DNA from: CANNDT01 sp945876205
Lineage (GTDB): Bacteria; Acidobacteriota; Vicinamibacteria; Vicinamibacterales; UBA2999
NCBI GenBank assembly: GCA_947503365.1
Contig: CANNDT010000007.1
Coordinates: forward strand, 1 to 64,000
Reading direction: 5' to 3'
Length of the DNA: 64,000 nt
The position numbers and the translations under genes are program-made. Positions within the stretch are counted from its first letter, which is position 1. Every line of letters begins with the position of its first letter. A model generated the notes under the pieces. That model worked only from the letters and a program-made list of their open reading frames with translations, was not told the origin of the DNA and did not search any database. Positions 16,282 to 24,657 of this stretch are shown in pieces.

Positions 16282-17922
16282 GTGCGCCGGCCCGTTCTCA
16301 CGCTCGTCCTGCTCTCCTGCCTGACCTTCTTCCTCGGCCTTGGGCGCCAGGCGATCACCGATTCCGATGAAGGCTTCTACGCCGAGGCGGCCCGCGAGAT
16401 GGTCGAGAGCGGCGACTGGCTGACACCGCATTTCAACTACGCGGACAGATGGCAGAAGCCGGTTCTCTACTACTGGCTGACTGCGTCGACCTATGCGGTC
16501 GCGGGCGTGTCCGAAGGGGCGGCTCGATTCTGGTCGGCGATGTCCGGCCTCGGATTGGTGCTCCTCACCTGGGCCGCCGCACGCAGACTCACCGCGGACG
16601 ACCGCGCGGCCTGGCTCGCCGGGGCCATCGTCGCCACCTGCTTCGGCTACTTACCGATGGCCAGGATGGCATTACCCGACCTGCCGCTGGCCTTCTGCAT
16701 CACGCTCTGCATCTGGAGCGTCCTGCAGGAGCGGTGGCCGCTCGCCGGTCTTGCCGCGGGCCTGGGATTCCTGATGAAGGGGCCCGTGGCCCTCGTGGTG
16801 CCTGCGCTGGTCATCGTCCCCATCTGGTGGAAGGAGGGCCGTTTAGGTTTCCGGACGGATGCGGCGCGGACCTTTACGGTCCGCGATCTCTTAATCGCCG
16901 CGCTGATCTTCGCTGTCGTCGGCCTGCCCTGGTACGTGGCGATGACGCTGACGCACGGCACGGCGTACCTGCAGAGCTTCTTCGTCGGCGACAACCTCGA
17001 ACGCTTCGCGACCGAGCGATTCAACGAGCCCCGCGGATTCTGGTTCTACATTCCAATCGTGATTGGCGGGATGCTTCCGTGGTCGATGTACATGCTCGTC
17101 CTGCCCTGGCGCTCAGTGACCGGCGTCCTGCGTCGTCAGCGAACGCTGACCCAGGGTGAATGGCGCCTGCTGTTGTGGACGCTGGTGCCGCTGATCTTCT
17201 TCACGCTGTCGATCGGCAAGCAGCCGCGATACATCCTTCCCGTGCTCCCGCCGCTGGCGATACTGCTGGCGACCTCGATCACGGCCCGCCTCAAGGCGGA
17301 CACTACGCACGGCAAGGCACACATCTCGGTCGCGACGTGGATGACCGCGGTGTTCTATGTTGCGCTTGCGGTTGTGCTCTGGCGCGCACGGCCGCTGTTC
17401 CTGAGCGCCCACCCCACGCTCTCGCTGATCGCGGTCTTCGTCATGGGTGGCGCCGGATTGGTGCTCGCAGGCACCGCGATGTCGCGACGCTGGCAGATGC
17501 TGCCCGCCATCGCGACGGGATGCGCCGCAGCGGTGGTCCTGTCAGCGCAATTCGGCGCGCTGGTAGGGATTCGGCCTGAGCCGGTTGAACAGATGGCCGC
17601 CCTGGTCGCGGCGCAGCGAACGCAGTCCGAACCGGTCGGCGAATACCAGGTCTTCGTTCGAAATCTCGTCTTCTACGCGGGGTTCACACAGGAAGAGCTC
17701 TACGACGAAGCGCGCGCGCTCGATTTCCTGAAGTCGCCGCAGCGAGTGCTGTTGGTGATCCGCGAAGCTGATCTGCCTCGCCTTGAATCAGTGGCGGGCG
17801 TCTCACTCACGAGGCTGGGCGAGGTGAAATATCTCAACGCCGCGAACCTGAAGTTACGGACCTTGTTGTGGCCGCTTCCCGATCAGGATCTCGAAACCGT
17901 GCTGCTCGTCACGAACCGGTAG
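16282..17922 (+). CDS. GT39/ArnT-like membrane glycosyltransferase
   Basis: Polytopic inner-membrane glycosyltransferase using a polyprenyl-phosphate sugar donor, about 546 residues with roughly ten or more hydrophobic segments. The first periplasmic loop carries the acidic motif DSDEGFYAEAAREM, matching the catalytic DE(E) region of PMT/ArnT enzymes, and YADRWQKPVLYYWLTA follows as in ArnT/RfbX relatives. The acceptor could be lipid A or a protein and cannot be told. The GTG at 16282 is the likely start. Residues near 195-201 (AARTFTVRD) are encoded by an interspersed palindrome. Its last 14 bp overlap the oppositely directed GlcD-like gene. Confidence 0.8.
   Translation: MRRPVLTLVLLSCLTFFLGLGRQAITDSDEGFYAEAAREMVESGDWLTPHFNYADRWQKPVLYYWLTASTYAVAGVSEGAARFWSAMSGLGLVLLTWAAARRLTADDRAAWLAGAIVATCFGYLPMARMALPDLPLAFCITLCIWSVLQERWPLAGLAAGLGFLMKGPVALVVPALVIVPIWWKEGRLGFRTDAARTFTVRDLLIAALIFAVVGLPWYVAMTLTHGTAYLQSFFVGDNLERFATERFNEPRGFWFYIPIVIGGMLPWSMYMLVLPWRSVTGVLRRQRTLTQGEWRLLLWTLVPLIFFTLSIGKQPRYILPVLPPLAILLATSITARLKADTTHGKAHISVATWMTAVFYVALAVVLWRARPLFLSAHPTLSLIAVFVMGGAGLVLAGTAMSRRWQMLPAIATGCAAAVVLSAQFGALVGIRPEPVEQMAALVAAQRTQSEPVGEYQVFVRNLVFYAGFTQEELYDEARALDFLKSPQRVLLVIREADLPRLESVAGVSLTRLGEVKYLNAANLKLRTLLWPLPDQDLETVLLVTNR
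16865..16885. repeat. CGCGGACC-TTTAC-GGTCCGCG palindrome inside the GT39 gene
   Basis: A perfect 8-bp stem with a TTTAC loop lies inside the reading frame and encodes AARTFTVRD. The same element, doubled, forms the 3' end of trpC (47930-47972) and there encodes AARAFTARE in the same frame. Confidence 0.7.
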
Positions 17923-19306
17923 GAAAGATCTTTCCGGGATTCAGGATTCCGTTGGGATCGAACGCCGCCTTGACACGCTTCATCAGCGCGATCTCGTCGG
18001 CGGACAGCTCGATGTCGATGTAGGGCGCCTTCGCAAAGCCGATCCCGTGTTCCCCGCTGATCGATCCTTCCAGGGCCACGACCCGCTCGAACAGGACCCG
18101 CTCCGCCCGCTTCGCGCGTGCAAGCTCCTCGGCGTTGCCGCGCTGCACCATCAGGTTGACGTGGATATTGCCGTCGCCGGCGTGGCCGAACGAGGCGATG
18201 CGAAGGCCGTAGCCTTCCTTCAACTCTTCAACGATGGCAAAGAGCTCGGGGATGCGGCCCCGCGGCACCACGACGTCGTGATTGATCTTCAGCAGACCAG
18301 TCCCCCGCAGCGCGAGTGACATCTCGCGGCGAAGGTTCCAGAGCTGGTCCCGTTCCTCGGCGGTCGACGCACGCGTTACGCGGATCGCGCCGACGTCGCG
18401 GCAGGCCTCTGCGACGCGATCGATGTCTTCGTCAACGGCGGCCTGCGATCCGTCCACCTCGACGATCACCGCAGCGCCGGTTCCCTTTGGCGCAATCTCC
18501 CGGCCCGTGTGCTCGCGCACGGCATTGAGCGAGTCGGCGTCCATCAGCTCGATTGCCGCTGGCACGACCCGGCGACGGAGGAGCGCCGTCACGGCGTCTA
18601 CCGCCCCCTGGATGTCCGTGAACATGGCGAGTAGCGTCGCCTGCGTCGGAGGCTTCGGCACGAGGCGCAAGGTGATCCTGGTAACGATCGCCAGCGTCCC
18701 TTCGGATCCCACCAGCAGTTGCGTGAGGTCGTAGCCGACGACGTTCTTGACCGCCTTGGATCCGGTCTCGATGATCTCGCCGGTCGGCAAGACCGCCTCG
18801 AGCCCGAGGACGTAGCGCTTCGTCGTCCCGTACTTGAATGCGCGCGGCCCGCCGGCGCACTCCGCGACGTTGCCGCCAATCGACGACTTCTCGAGGCTCG
18901 CCGGATCGGGGGGATAGAACAGCCCGACTTTCTCGACCGCGCGCTGCAGATCACCGGTGATGACATGGGGCTCGACGACCGCGAGCAGGTTCAGCTCGTC
19001 GATCTCGATGATGCGGTTGAGGCGCTCCATCGAGAGCACCACCCCGCCGCGCGTCGGCACGGCGCCGCCCGTGTAACCCGTGCCCGCGCCGCGGACGACG
19101 AGCGGTACGCGCTGCTCGTTGCACAGCGTCGCGATCGCGGCGATCTCTTTCGTGTTGGCGGGGGTGACGACGAGGTCAGGAAGATGCGAGATGCCGAGGG
19201 CATCGACGCCGTATTGCTCGAGAGCCGAGGCATCCGAGCGAACGTGCGCGGCGCCGACCGCTTCACGCAGTCCGTCTTCGAAGCGCTTGGGTAATTCGGC
19301 AGACAT
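17909..19306 (-). CDS. glcD: FAD-binding oxidase, GlcD-like
   Basis: Flavoprotein of 465 residues in the vanillyl-alcohol-oxidase/GlcD class, oxidising a 2-hydroxy acid such as glycolate or D-lactate. The N-terminal FAD-binding (PP-loop) domain has VVRGAGTGYTGGAVPTRGGV, and SIGGNVAECAGGPRAFKYGT binds the cofactor. The C-terminal FAD-oxidase domain ends with EGSISGEHGIGFAKAPYI and FDPNGILNPGKIFP, diagnostic of GlcD and D-lactate dehydrogenase relatives. No GlcE/GlcF partner genes lie next to it, so stand-alone activity is possible and the substrate is uncertain. It follows the aminotransferase gene on the minus strand after a repeat-filled gap. Confidence 0.85.
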   Translation of the reverse strand: MSAELPKRFEDGLREAVGAAHVRSDASALEQYGVDALGISHLPDLVVTPANTKEIAAIATLCNEQRVPLVVRGAGTGYTGGAVPTRGGVVLSMERLNRIIEIDELNLLAVVEPHVITGDLQRAVEKVGLFYPPDPASLEKSSIGGNVAECAGGPRAFKYGTTKRYVLGLEAVLPTGEIIETGSKAVKNVVGYDLTQLLVGSEGTLAIVTRITLRLVPKPPTQATLLAMFTDIQGAVDAVTALLRRRVVPAAIELMDADSLNAVREHTGREIAPKGTGAAVIVEVDGSQAAVDEDIDRVAEACRDVGAIRVTRASTAEERDQLWNLRREMSLALRGTGLLKINHDVVVPRGRIPELFAIVEELKEGYGLRIASFGHAGDGNIHVNLMVQRGNAEELARAKRAERVLFERVVALEGSISGEHGIGFAKAPYIDIELSADEIALMKRVKAAFDPNGILNPGKIFPTGS

Positions 19307-19320
19307 TCACAGCGACGACA

Positions 19321-19382
19321 CACCGAGGCTCCGAGGCACCGAGAACGTTTGGTAGGTACCTCGGTGTCCCGGTGCCTCGGTG
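19321..19382. repeat. CACCGAGG-type inverted repeat
   Basis: Bases 19321-19343 (CACCGAGGCTCCGAGGCACC then GAG) are matched in reverse complement by 19360-19382 with three mismatches, around a 16-base centre. The arms are built from short CCGAGGCA units. It sits between the aminotransferase stop and the GlcD-like start on the minus strand. Confidence 0.7.
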
Positions 19383-19389
19383 TCCCGTA

Positions 19390-20601
19390 TCAGCGGGAGG
19401 CGCCCGCCTTGGCCGGTTGAAGCGACTCCGCAAACCTCAGGATGCGGGTCGCACCCTCGCGAAGCTGCTCCATCGACGTCGCGTACGAGATGCGCAGGTA
19501 GCCCGGCGCGTCGAAGGCCTCACCCGGCGTCACGACCACGTATTCTTTCTCGAGGAGCTTCGCCGCGAAGTCGGCCGAGCTCGTCACGCCGTTCTCCGCG
19601 GAGAACAGGCCGCGGATATCCGGGAACAGGTAGAACGCACCGCTCGGCTTGACGCACTTGATGCCGGGGTTCGCGGTCAGCCAGCCGTGGATGGCGTCGC
19701 GCCGCGTCCGGTATTCGTTGAGCATCGCCACCACCGAATCCTGCGGACCGGAGATCGCCGTGAGCGCCGCCTTCTGCGTAATCGACGTGATGTTCGACGT
19801 CGTCTGGCCCTGGATCACGTTGAAGGCCGCGGTCAGCTCCTTCGGCGCAATCGTCCAGCCGCAGCGCCAGCCGGTCATGGCGTACGCCTTCGACGCGGAT
19901 CCGGCCAACACCGTGCGGTCGCGGTGCAGATCGAACAGCACCTTCGGCAGGTTGTGCGGCACCGGCTCGTAGATCAACTGCTCGTAGCAGAGATCGACGA
20001 TGACCCAGATCCCCTGCGCCTTCGCTGCCGTGACGATCGTGGCGGTCGTCGATTCGTCGACCAGCGCGCCGGTCGGGTTGCAGGGCGAGTTGATGATGAT
20101 GCCCTTGGTGCGCGGCGTGATGGCCGCGATCATCTGCTCGGCGTGCACCGCGAACCCGTCGTCGGGCCGGGACGCGACGATGACCGGGGTGGCGCCCACG
20201 AGCTTGATCTGCTCGGGAATCGTCGGCCAGTACGGCGCGTGCGTGATGACCTCGTCGCCTTCTTCGAACAGCGCGAGCGCGGCGTTGAAGAGCGCCTGCT
20301 TACCACCGGCGGTCAGCAGCACTTCGGCCGGACCGAACTCGATGCCGTAGTCGCGCTTGTAGCGGGCGCAGATCGCCTCGCGCAGCTCGGGAATGCCGGC
20401 GGCTGCGGTGTAGCGCGTGAAATTGGCGTCAATCGCGTCCTTGCCCGCCGTCTTCACGTGCTCTGGCGTCGTGAAATCCGGCTCGCCGGCGCTGAAGTCG
20501 ACGACGTCGAATCCGGCGCGGCGAAGGCGCTCGGCCTCCGCGGCCACCTTGAGGGTGGCTGACACTGATACTTGCGCGAGTCTCTTTGCGAACATACCCA
20601 T
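19390..20601 (-). CDS. Class I/II aminotransferase, aspartate-type
   Basis: PLP-dependent aminotransferase of 403 residues, fold type I, close to the aspartate aminotransferase Ib group. DFSAGEPDFTTPEHV near the N-terminus, the NPTG loop (INSPCNPTGALV) and the PLP-lysine segment SASKAYAMTGWRCGW are clear. The likely reaction is aspartate/2-oxoglutarate or aspartate/prephenate transamination; a role in the last step of Tyr/Phe synthesis would complement the aromatic operon in this window. The G-rich tandem repeat upstream lies in its leader region. Confidence 0.85.
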   Translation of the reverse strand: MGMFAKRLAQVSVSATLKVAAEAERLRRAGFDVVDFSAGEPDFTTPEHVKTAGKDAIDANFTRYTAAAGIPELREAICARYKRDYGIEFGPAEVLLTAGGKQALFNAALALFEEGDEVITHAPYWPTIPEQIKLVGATPVIVASRPDDGFAVHAEQMIAAITPRTKGIIINSPCNPTGALVDESTTATIVTAAKAQGIWVIVDLCYEQLIYEPVPHNLPKVLFDLHRDRTVLAGSASKAYAMTGWRCGWTIAPKELTAAFNVIQGQTTSNITSITQKAALTAISGPQDSVVAMLNEYRTRRDAIHGWLTANPGIKCVKPSGAFYLFPDIRGLFSAENGVTSSADFAAKLLEKEYVVVTPGEAFDAPGYLRISYATSMEQLREGATRILRFAESLQPAKAGASR

Positions 20602-20604
20602 TCT

Positions 20605-20662
20605 TCCCCCTGCTCCCTAACCCCTGCTCCCTAACCCCTAACCCCTAGCCCCTAGCCCCTGA
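20605..20662. repeat. Telomere-like CCCCTAA/CCCCTAG tandem repeat
   Basis: About 58 bases of CCCCTAA, CCCCTAG and CCCCTG(A) units fill the gap between coaD and the aminotransferase. They supply the last two codons and stop of coaD. The minus strand, which is transcribed here, carries at least five runs of four G separated by three bases, a strong potential G-quadruplex just before the aminotransferase start. Confidence 0.75.
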
Positions 20663-21170
20663 CCGCTAGTTCGTTGTGCTTTCTACGCATCCACGTCTCG
20701 ACGGGCGCCGGCACGAGGCCGCGCACTTCCCCGCCAAGCTTGAAGACTTCCCTGATCAGCCGTGAGCTCACAAACGTGTACTGCTCCGCCGGCATCATGA
20801 ACACGGTTTCGAGCGAGGGCTCGAGATGCCGGTTCATCAACGCCATCTGAAACTCGTACTCGAAGTCCGACACCGCGCGAAGTCCGCGGACGATGGCGCT
20901 GGCGCGGCGTTGGCGCGCGTACTCCACCAGCAGGCCGCCAAAGCTGTCGACCTCGACGTTGGGGTATTCGTGAAACACCTCACGAATGATCTCCACGCGC
21001 TCGGAGGTCGTGAACAGCGGCTCTTTCTCCGCGTTGATCAGCACCGCGACCACGATCCGCTCGAACAGGTGCGCGCTGCGCAAGATCAGATCGACGTGCC
21101 CATTGGTGAGCGGGTCGAACGATCCCGGAAAGATGGCGAGGCGTCCGGAGGGCGCGCCCGAAGGTATCAT
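20652..21170 (-). CDS. coaD: Phosphopantetheine adenylyltransferase
   Basis: Fourth step of coenzyme A synthesis: 4'-phosphopantetheine + ATP to dephospho-CoA. It is 172 residues; the nucleotidyltransferase signature GSFDPLTNGHVDLI (TNGH as the HxGH-type motif) starts near residue 16, and VSSRLIREV is the second ATP-binding motif. The first ~8 residues are extra to the family. Its start overlaps the rsmD stop by 4 bp, the common rsmD-coaD pairing. The reading frame ends inside the CCCCTAG repeat. Confidence 0.95.
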   Translation of the reverse strand: MIPSGAPSGRLAIFPGSFDPLTNGHVDLILRSAHLFERIVVAVLINAEKEPLFTTSERVEIIREVFHEYPNVEVDSFGGLLVEYARQRRASAIVRGLRAVSDFEYEFQMALMNRHLEPSLETVFMMPAEQYTFVSSRLIREVFKLGGEVRGLVPAPVETWMRRKHNELAVRG

Positions 21171-21709
21171 CGTGGCCTCGTCATGAATGTCAGCGTGCTG
21201 TCGCCGGACTTGACGTCGCGCACGCGCGTCAGTGCGGCAGGAACCTCGGGCTCGCGCCGGGTGGCGCGCTCGAGTACCACCAGACCATCCGCACTGAGCA
21301 CGGCGGCGGCAGCCTCGAGCGCCGGCATCACCGAATCAGCATCGTACGGGGGATCCAGGAAGATCAGGTCGAATGCCGCGCCAGCCGGGAGACGTCGCAG
21401 CACGGTGGCTACGTCACCCCGATGAATAGTATAGCCTCGCTCCACGCCGCAGAGCGCGAGGTTGGCCTCGATCAACGCCGCCGCGCGGGCATTCTTCTCG
21501 ACAAACGTGACTTCCCTGGCGCCACGGCTCAAGGCCTCGATGCCCACGGCGCCCGTGCCCGCGTATCCGTCGAGCACGCGCGCATCCGCGACGCGGGCCG
21601 CGAGGATATTGAACAGCGTTTCGCGCAGCTTGTCGGAGGTCGGCCGCAGGCCGTCCCACGTCGGCGCCTTGAGGTGGCGACCCTTAAAAATCCCGGCGAT
21701 TACGCGCAT
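21167..21709 (-). CDS. rsmD: 16S rRNA (guanine-N2-966) methyltransferase RsmD
   Basis: It methylates G966 of 16S rRNA. The 180-residue protein begins MRVIAGIFKGRHLKAP, as RsmD proteins do; an in-frame start 15 codons upstream would lie in the CACGAAG repeat and is rejected. The SAM motif LDGYAGTGAVGIEAL and the catalytic motif LIFLDPPYDADS (DPPY) are present. The gene lies between recG and coaD and overlaps coaD by 4 bp. Confidence 0.95.
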   Translation of the reverse strand: MRVIAGIFKGRHLKAPTWDGLRPTSDKLRETLFNILAARVADARVLDGYAGTGAVGIEALSRGAREVTFVEKNARAAALIEANLALCGVERGYTIHRGDVATVLRRLPAGAAFDLIFLDPPYDADSVMPALEAAAAVLSADGLVVLERATRREPEVPAALTRVRDVKSGDSTLTFMTRPR

Positions 21710-21720
21710 GTCTCTTTTGC

Positions 21721-21821
21721 CACGAAGACCACGAAGACAAGGCCACGAAGGCACGAAGAAACCATTTTGAGGCTTCGTGATCTTCGTGACCTTCGTGGCT
21801 GGTCTTCGTGACCTTCGTGGC
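21721..21821. repeat. CACGAAG inverted tandem repeat
   Basis: The left half (21721-21758) holds four CACGAAG units; the right half (21771-21821) holds five CTTCGTG units in the opposite sense, so the whole can fold into a long imperfect stem. It fills the recG-rsmD gap and abuts the recG stop codon. Confidence 0.75.
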
Positions 21822-23908
21822 TAACCAACTTCGATCAACCCGAACTGCTGCTGCCAGCGCTCCAGCACGAACTGCAGCAGCTCGCCGCTCAGGCCGCCCT
21901 GCTCGACGATCCGCCGCGCCTCACGGTGGGCGTCTTCCATGACATCGCGGTCGCGCACGAGATCGCCCGTCCGCAGCGTCGGCAACCCGGACTGGCGCGT
22001 GCCAAAGAAATCGCCGGGGCCGCGCAGCTCGAGATCGCGTTCGGCAATCACGAAACCATCGTTTGAGTCCGCCAGCGCCTTCAACCGTTCCCGCGCATCG
22101 TCGGTCCACGGTGACTGGTAGAGCAGCACGCAGTGCGACTCCCACTGGCCGCGGCCGACGCGGCCACGGAGCTGATGCAACTGCGACAGCCCGAACCGCT
22201 CCGCGTGCTCGACGACCATCACCGAGGCGTTCGCCACGTCGACGCCGACTTCAACGACCGTCGTGGAGACGAGGATGTGGATCTGCCCGGCGGCAAACGC
22301 CGACATGACGCGGTCCTTGGCGTCCTGCTTCATCCGGCCATGCAGCAGCGCCACGCGGTAGGCGGGGAAGATCTCGGCCTGCAGGTGATCCGCCATCTCG
22401 GTGGCTGACTTCAGATCGATCTTTTCGGAGCCCTCGACGAGCGGATAGATGATGTACGCCTGGCGGCCGGCGTCGAGTTGATCCCGAATGAGCTGATAGA
22501 TCTCGTCGCGGCGCGACTCGGGCTTGACCCACGTGCGGATCGGCGTCCGCCCCGGCGGCAGGTCAGGGATCTTCGAGACGTCGAGCTCGCTGTAATCGGT
22601 GAGCGCCAGCGTCCGCGGAATCGGCGTCGCGGTCATCAGCAGCACGTCCGGCCTCAGCCCCTTGCCGCGCAACGCCGCGCGCTGCGCCACGCCGAATCGA
22701 TGCTGCTCGTCGATGACCACCAGCCCGAGCTTGTGAAACGTGGTTGATTCCTGGACGAGCGCGTGGGTGCCGACGATCAGGTTCGTGGTGCCCCGCTCGA
22801 TGTGCGCATAGAGCGTGTGCTTGTGCAGCGGCGGCGTGCTCCCCGTCAGGAGATCGACGCGGAAGCGCGACTGCGACAGCAGCCGCGCGATGTTGCCGTA
22901 GTGCTGCGACGCCAGGATCTCGGTCGGCGCCATGAACGCCACCTGCAGGCCGTTTTCCATCGCGACAATCGCCGCCAGCAGCGCGACGATCGTCTTGCCG
23001 GCGCCGACATCGCCTTGCAGCAGCCGATGCATCGGTTGCGGCTCGAGCATGTCCTCGACGATCTCTTTGAGCGCCTGCCGCTGCCCCGGCGTGAGCTTGA
23101 ACGGAAGGATCTTGGCCGCCGAGGAGCGGATGCGGTCGTCCACCTTGAGGACAAACGGCTTCGGGTCCGCGCTCGTCGCATGGCGGCGCCAGGCGTGACC
23201 CACCTGGTAGAGGAAGAACTCTTCGAAGATCATCCGGCGCTGCGCCGGCGTCCTGAAGGCATTGAGCTCGTCTACCGCCGCGTCGTTCGGCGGGAAGTGT
23301 GAGGCCTCGATCGCCGCGCGGCGCGGCAGCAAGTGGAGGCGTTCTCGAATGTCGGCGGGCAGGAGGTCTGGAATCTCCGCGGGCAGCTCGTCGAGCGCCT
23401 GGCGCACCAGCTTGCGCTGCATGTTCGGCGTGACCGTGCCGGTCTTCTCGTAGAACGGCACGACGCGCCCCGTGTGGAGGCCGGTGAGATCGTCGGTGAC
23501 GAGCTCGTACTCGGGGTTCATGAAGTGCAGCCCGGACGAGTCGAGCTTGACGTCGCCAAAGATGACGACCTGCTGGTGCGGCACCAGGATGTCCGCGAGA
23601 TACGCCTGGTTCATCCACGTGCAGCGAATCGCGCCGCTCGCGTCGCCGATGACCGCGTTGAAGATTTTGAAGCCTCGACGACGAGTGATGGAGAGCTTGC
23701 AGCTCTTGATCTCGCCAAGCACCGCAGCCTTGTTGCCGGGTCGCAACGAGACGATCGGCTGCATCTTGCTGCGATCCTCGTAGCGGAACGGCAGCCGATA
23801 GAGCAGGTCTTCGACGGTGAGCAGGCCGGCGCGTGCGAGATCCGCCGCTTTGCGCGGTCCTACGCCTTTGAGAAATTGGAGCGGAGTCGAGAGGAGATCG
23901 TCGCGCAA
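21821..23908 (-). CDS. recG: ATP-dependent DNA helicase RecG
   Basis: Branch-migration helicase for stalled forks and Holliday junctions, 695 residues. An N-terminal wedge/OB domain (about 60-200) is followed by SF2 motifs: Walker A GDVGAGKTIVAL, motif II as DEQHRFG, and QLRGRVGRG as motif VI. The C-terminal tail has GPGDFFGTRQSGLP, characteristic of RecG. The start is GTG/ATG-type at the end of the preceding gap; only 7 bp separate it from the upstream small protein gene. Confidence 0.97.
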   Translation of the reverse strand: MRDDLLSTPLQFLKGVGPRKAADLARAGLLTVEDLLYRLPFRYEDRSKMQPIVSLRPGNKAAVLGEIKSCKLSITRRRGFKIFNAVIGDASGAIRCTWMNQAYLADILVPHQQVVIFGDVKLDSSGLHFMNPEYELVTDDLTGLHTGRVVPFYEKTGTVTPNMQRKLVRQALDELPAEIPDLLPADIRERLHLLPRRAAIEASHFPPNDAAVDELNAFRTPAQRRMIFEEFFLYQVGHAWRRHATSADPKPFVLKVDDRIRSSAAKILPFKLTPGQRQALKEIVEDMLEPQPMHRLLQGDVGAGKTIVALLAAIVAMENGLQVAFMAPTEILASQHYGNIARLLSQSRFRVDLLTGSTPPLHKHTLYAHIERGTTNLIVGTHALVQESTTFHKLGLVVIDEQHRFGVAQRAALRGKGLRPDVLLMTATPIPRTLALTDYSELDVSKIPDLPPGRTPIRTWVKPESRRDEIYQLIRDQLDAGRQAYIIYPLVEGSEKIDLKSATEMADHLQAEIFPAYRVALLHGRMKQDAKDRVMSAFAAGQIHILVSTTVVEVGVDVANASVMVVEHAERFGLSQLHQLRGRVGRGQWESHCVLLYQSPWTDDARERLKALADSNDGFVIAERDLELRGPGDFFGTRQSGLPTLRTGDLVRDRDVMEDAHREARRIVEQGGLSGELLQFVLERWQQQFGLIEVG

Positions 23909-23915
23909 CGAGAAA

Positions 23916-24524
23916 TCATTGCACGATCACTGCGTGCCCCTGGCCCACTTCGATCTGCCGGATCTTCGATGGCAGCGCGAACGCATCGTCCATCGACACG
24001 CCCTCGGGGTGCTTGGGAGTCTTCGAGTACTGGCTGACAAGCTCCTGCAGCAGTGTCTTTGGCACCGGCACGCCGGCGATGTCGGCGCTTTGCAGCTCGA
24101 AGCGCGCCATGCCGTCGCGCGTGTGCAGGATGCCGATGACGTTCACCGGTACGCGGCCGCCGACGAGGCTCCACGGATCGAACGTGCCGCCGGTGGCGCG
24201 CTTCTTCGCGACCGCCTCGAGATCAACAGTCGCCTGTCCCGCGACCTTGCCCTCGCCGACGATCGTGATCTTCGGTTGCGTCAACCCGTTGGGGAGCAGC
24301 GGCTGCGCCTGGTAGGTGAACCAGGAGTTGAGCTCGTCTTCGCTGAGTGGCGTCCGCCGTGCGGCAGCCGTGGACTTGGTGCTGACTTCACCCTGCTTTT
24401 GAATCAGCGCAACTTTTTTCGAGAAAGAGGCGGCGTTCTGTTGAGAGAGGGTTGCCGCCTGAAGCGGTACAAGGGCGATAAGTACTAGAAGAATCAGGGC
24501 GCTACGGGATGACGGCATAACCAT
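23916..24524 (-). CDS. Exported hypothetical protein
   Basis: About 202 residues beginning MVMPSSRSALILLVLIALVP, a clear signal peptide with likely cleavage after LQA. The mature part (about 25-200) holds LSEDELNSWFTYQAQPLLP and short beta-rich repeats such as TIVGEGKVAGQATVDLEAV and SLVGGRVPVNVIGILHT. This pattern suggests a small periplasmic beta protein. I do not recognise a named family. Upstream in-frame starts reach into the lexA promoter region and have no coding character. It is divergent from lexA and 7 bp upstream of recG. Confidence 0.65.
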   Translation of the reverse strand: MVMPSSRSALILLVLIALVPLQAATLSQQNAASFSKKVALIQKQGEVSTKSTAAARRTPLSEDELNSWFTYQAQPLLPNGLTQPKITIVGEGKVAGQATVDLEAVAKKRATGGTFDPWSLVGGRVPVNVIGILHTRDGMARFELQSADIAGVPVPKTLLQELVSQYSKTPKHPEGVSMDDAFALPSKIRQIEVGQGHAVIVQ

Positions 24525-24566
24525 GGACGGCCCTTTCTGGACTACTTTTCGAGTGTAGCATCCTTC

Positions 24567-24597
24567 TTGATCTTCGCCTTCTGTTCGCATATAGTTT
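24567..24597 (+). promoter_or_regulatory. lexA promoter with candidate SOS box
   Basis: TTGATC (24567-24572) and TATAGT (24590-24595) are spaced by 17 bases. A GTTC-N7-GTTT direct repeat (24583-24597) overlaps the -10 box; GTTC-N7-GTTC is the LexA box of alpha-proteobacteria and some other groups. The position suits autorepression. One base of the second half-site differs. Confidence 0.5.
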
Positions 24598-24657
24598 CGC
24601 CAGCTCGGCGGCCGCTCTAAATAACTCTGGGCCGAGCAGTCGACAGGAGGATGTGCC

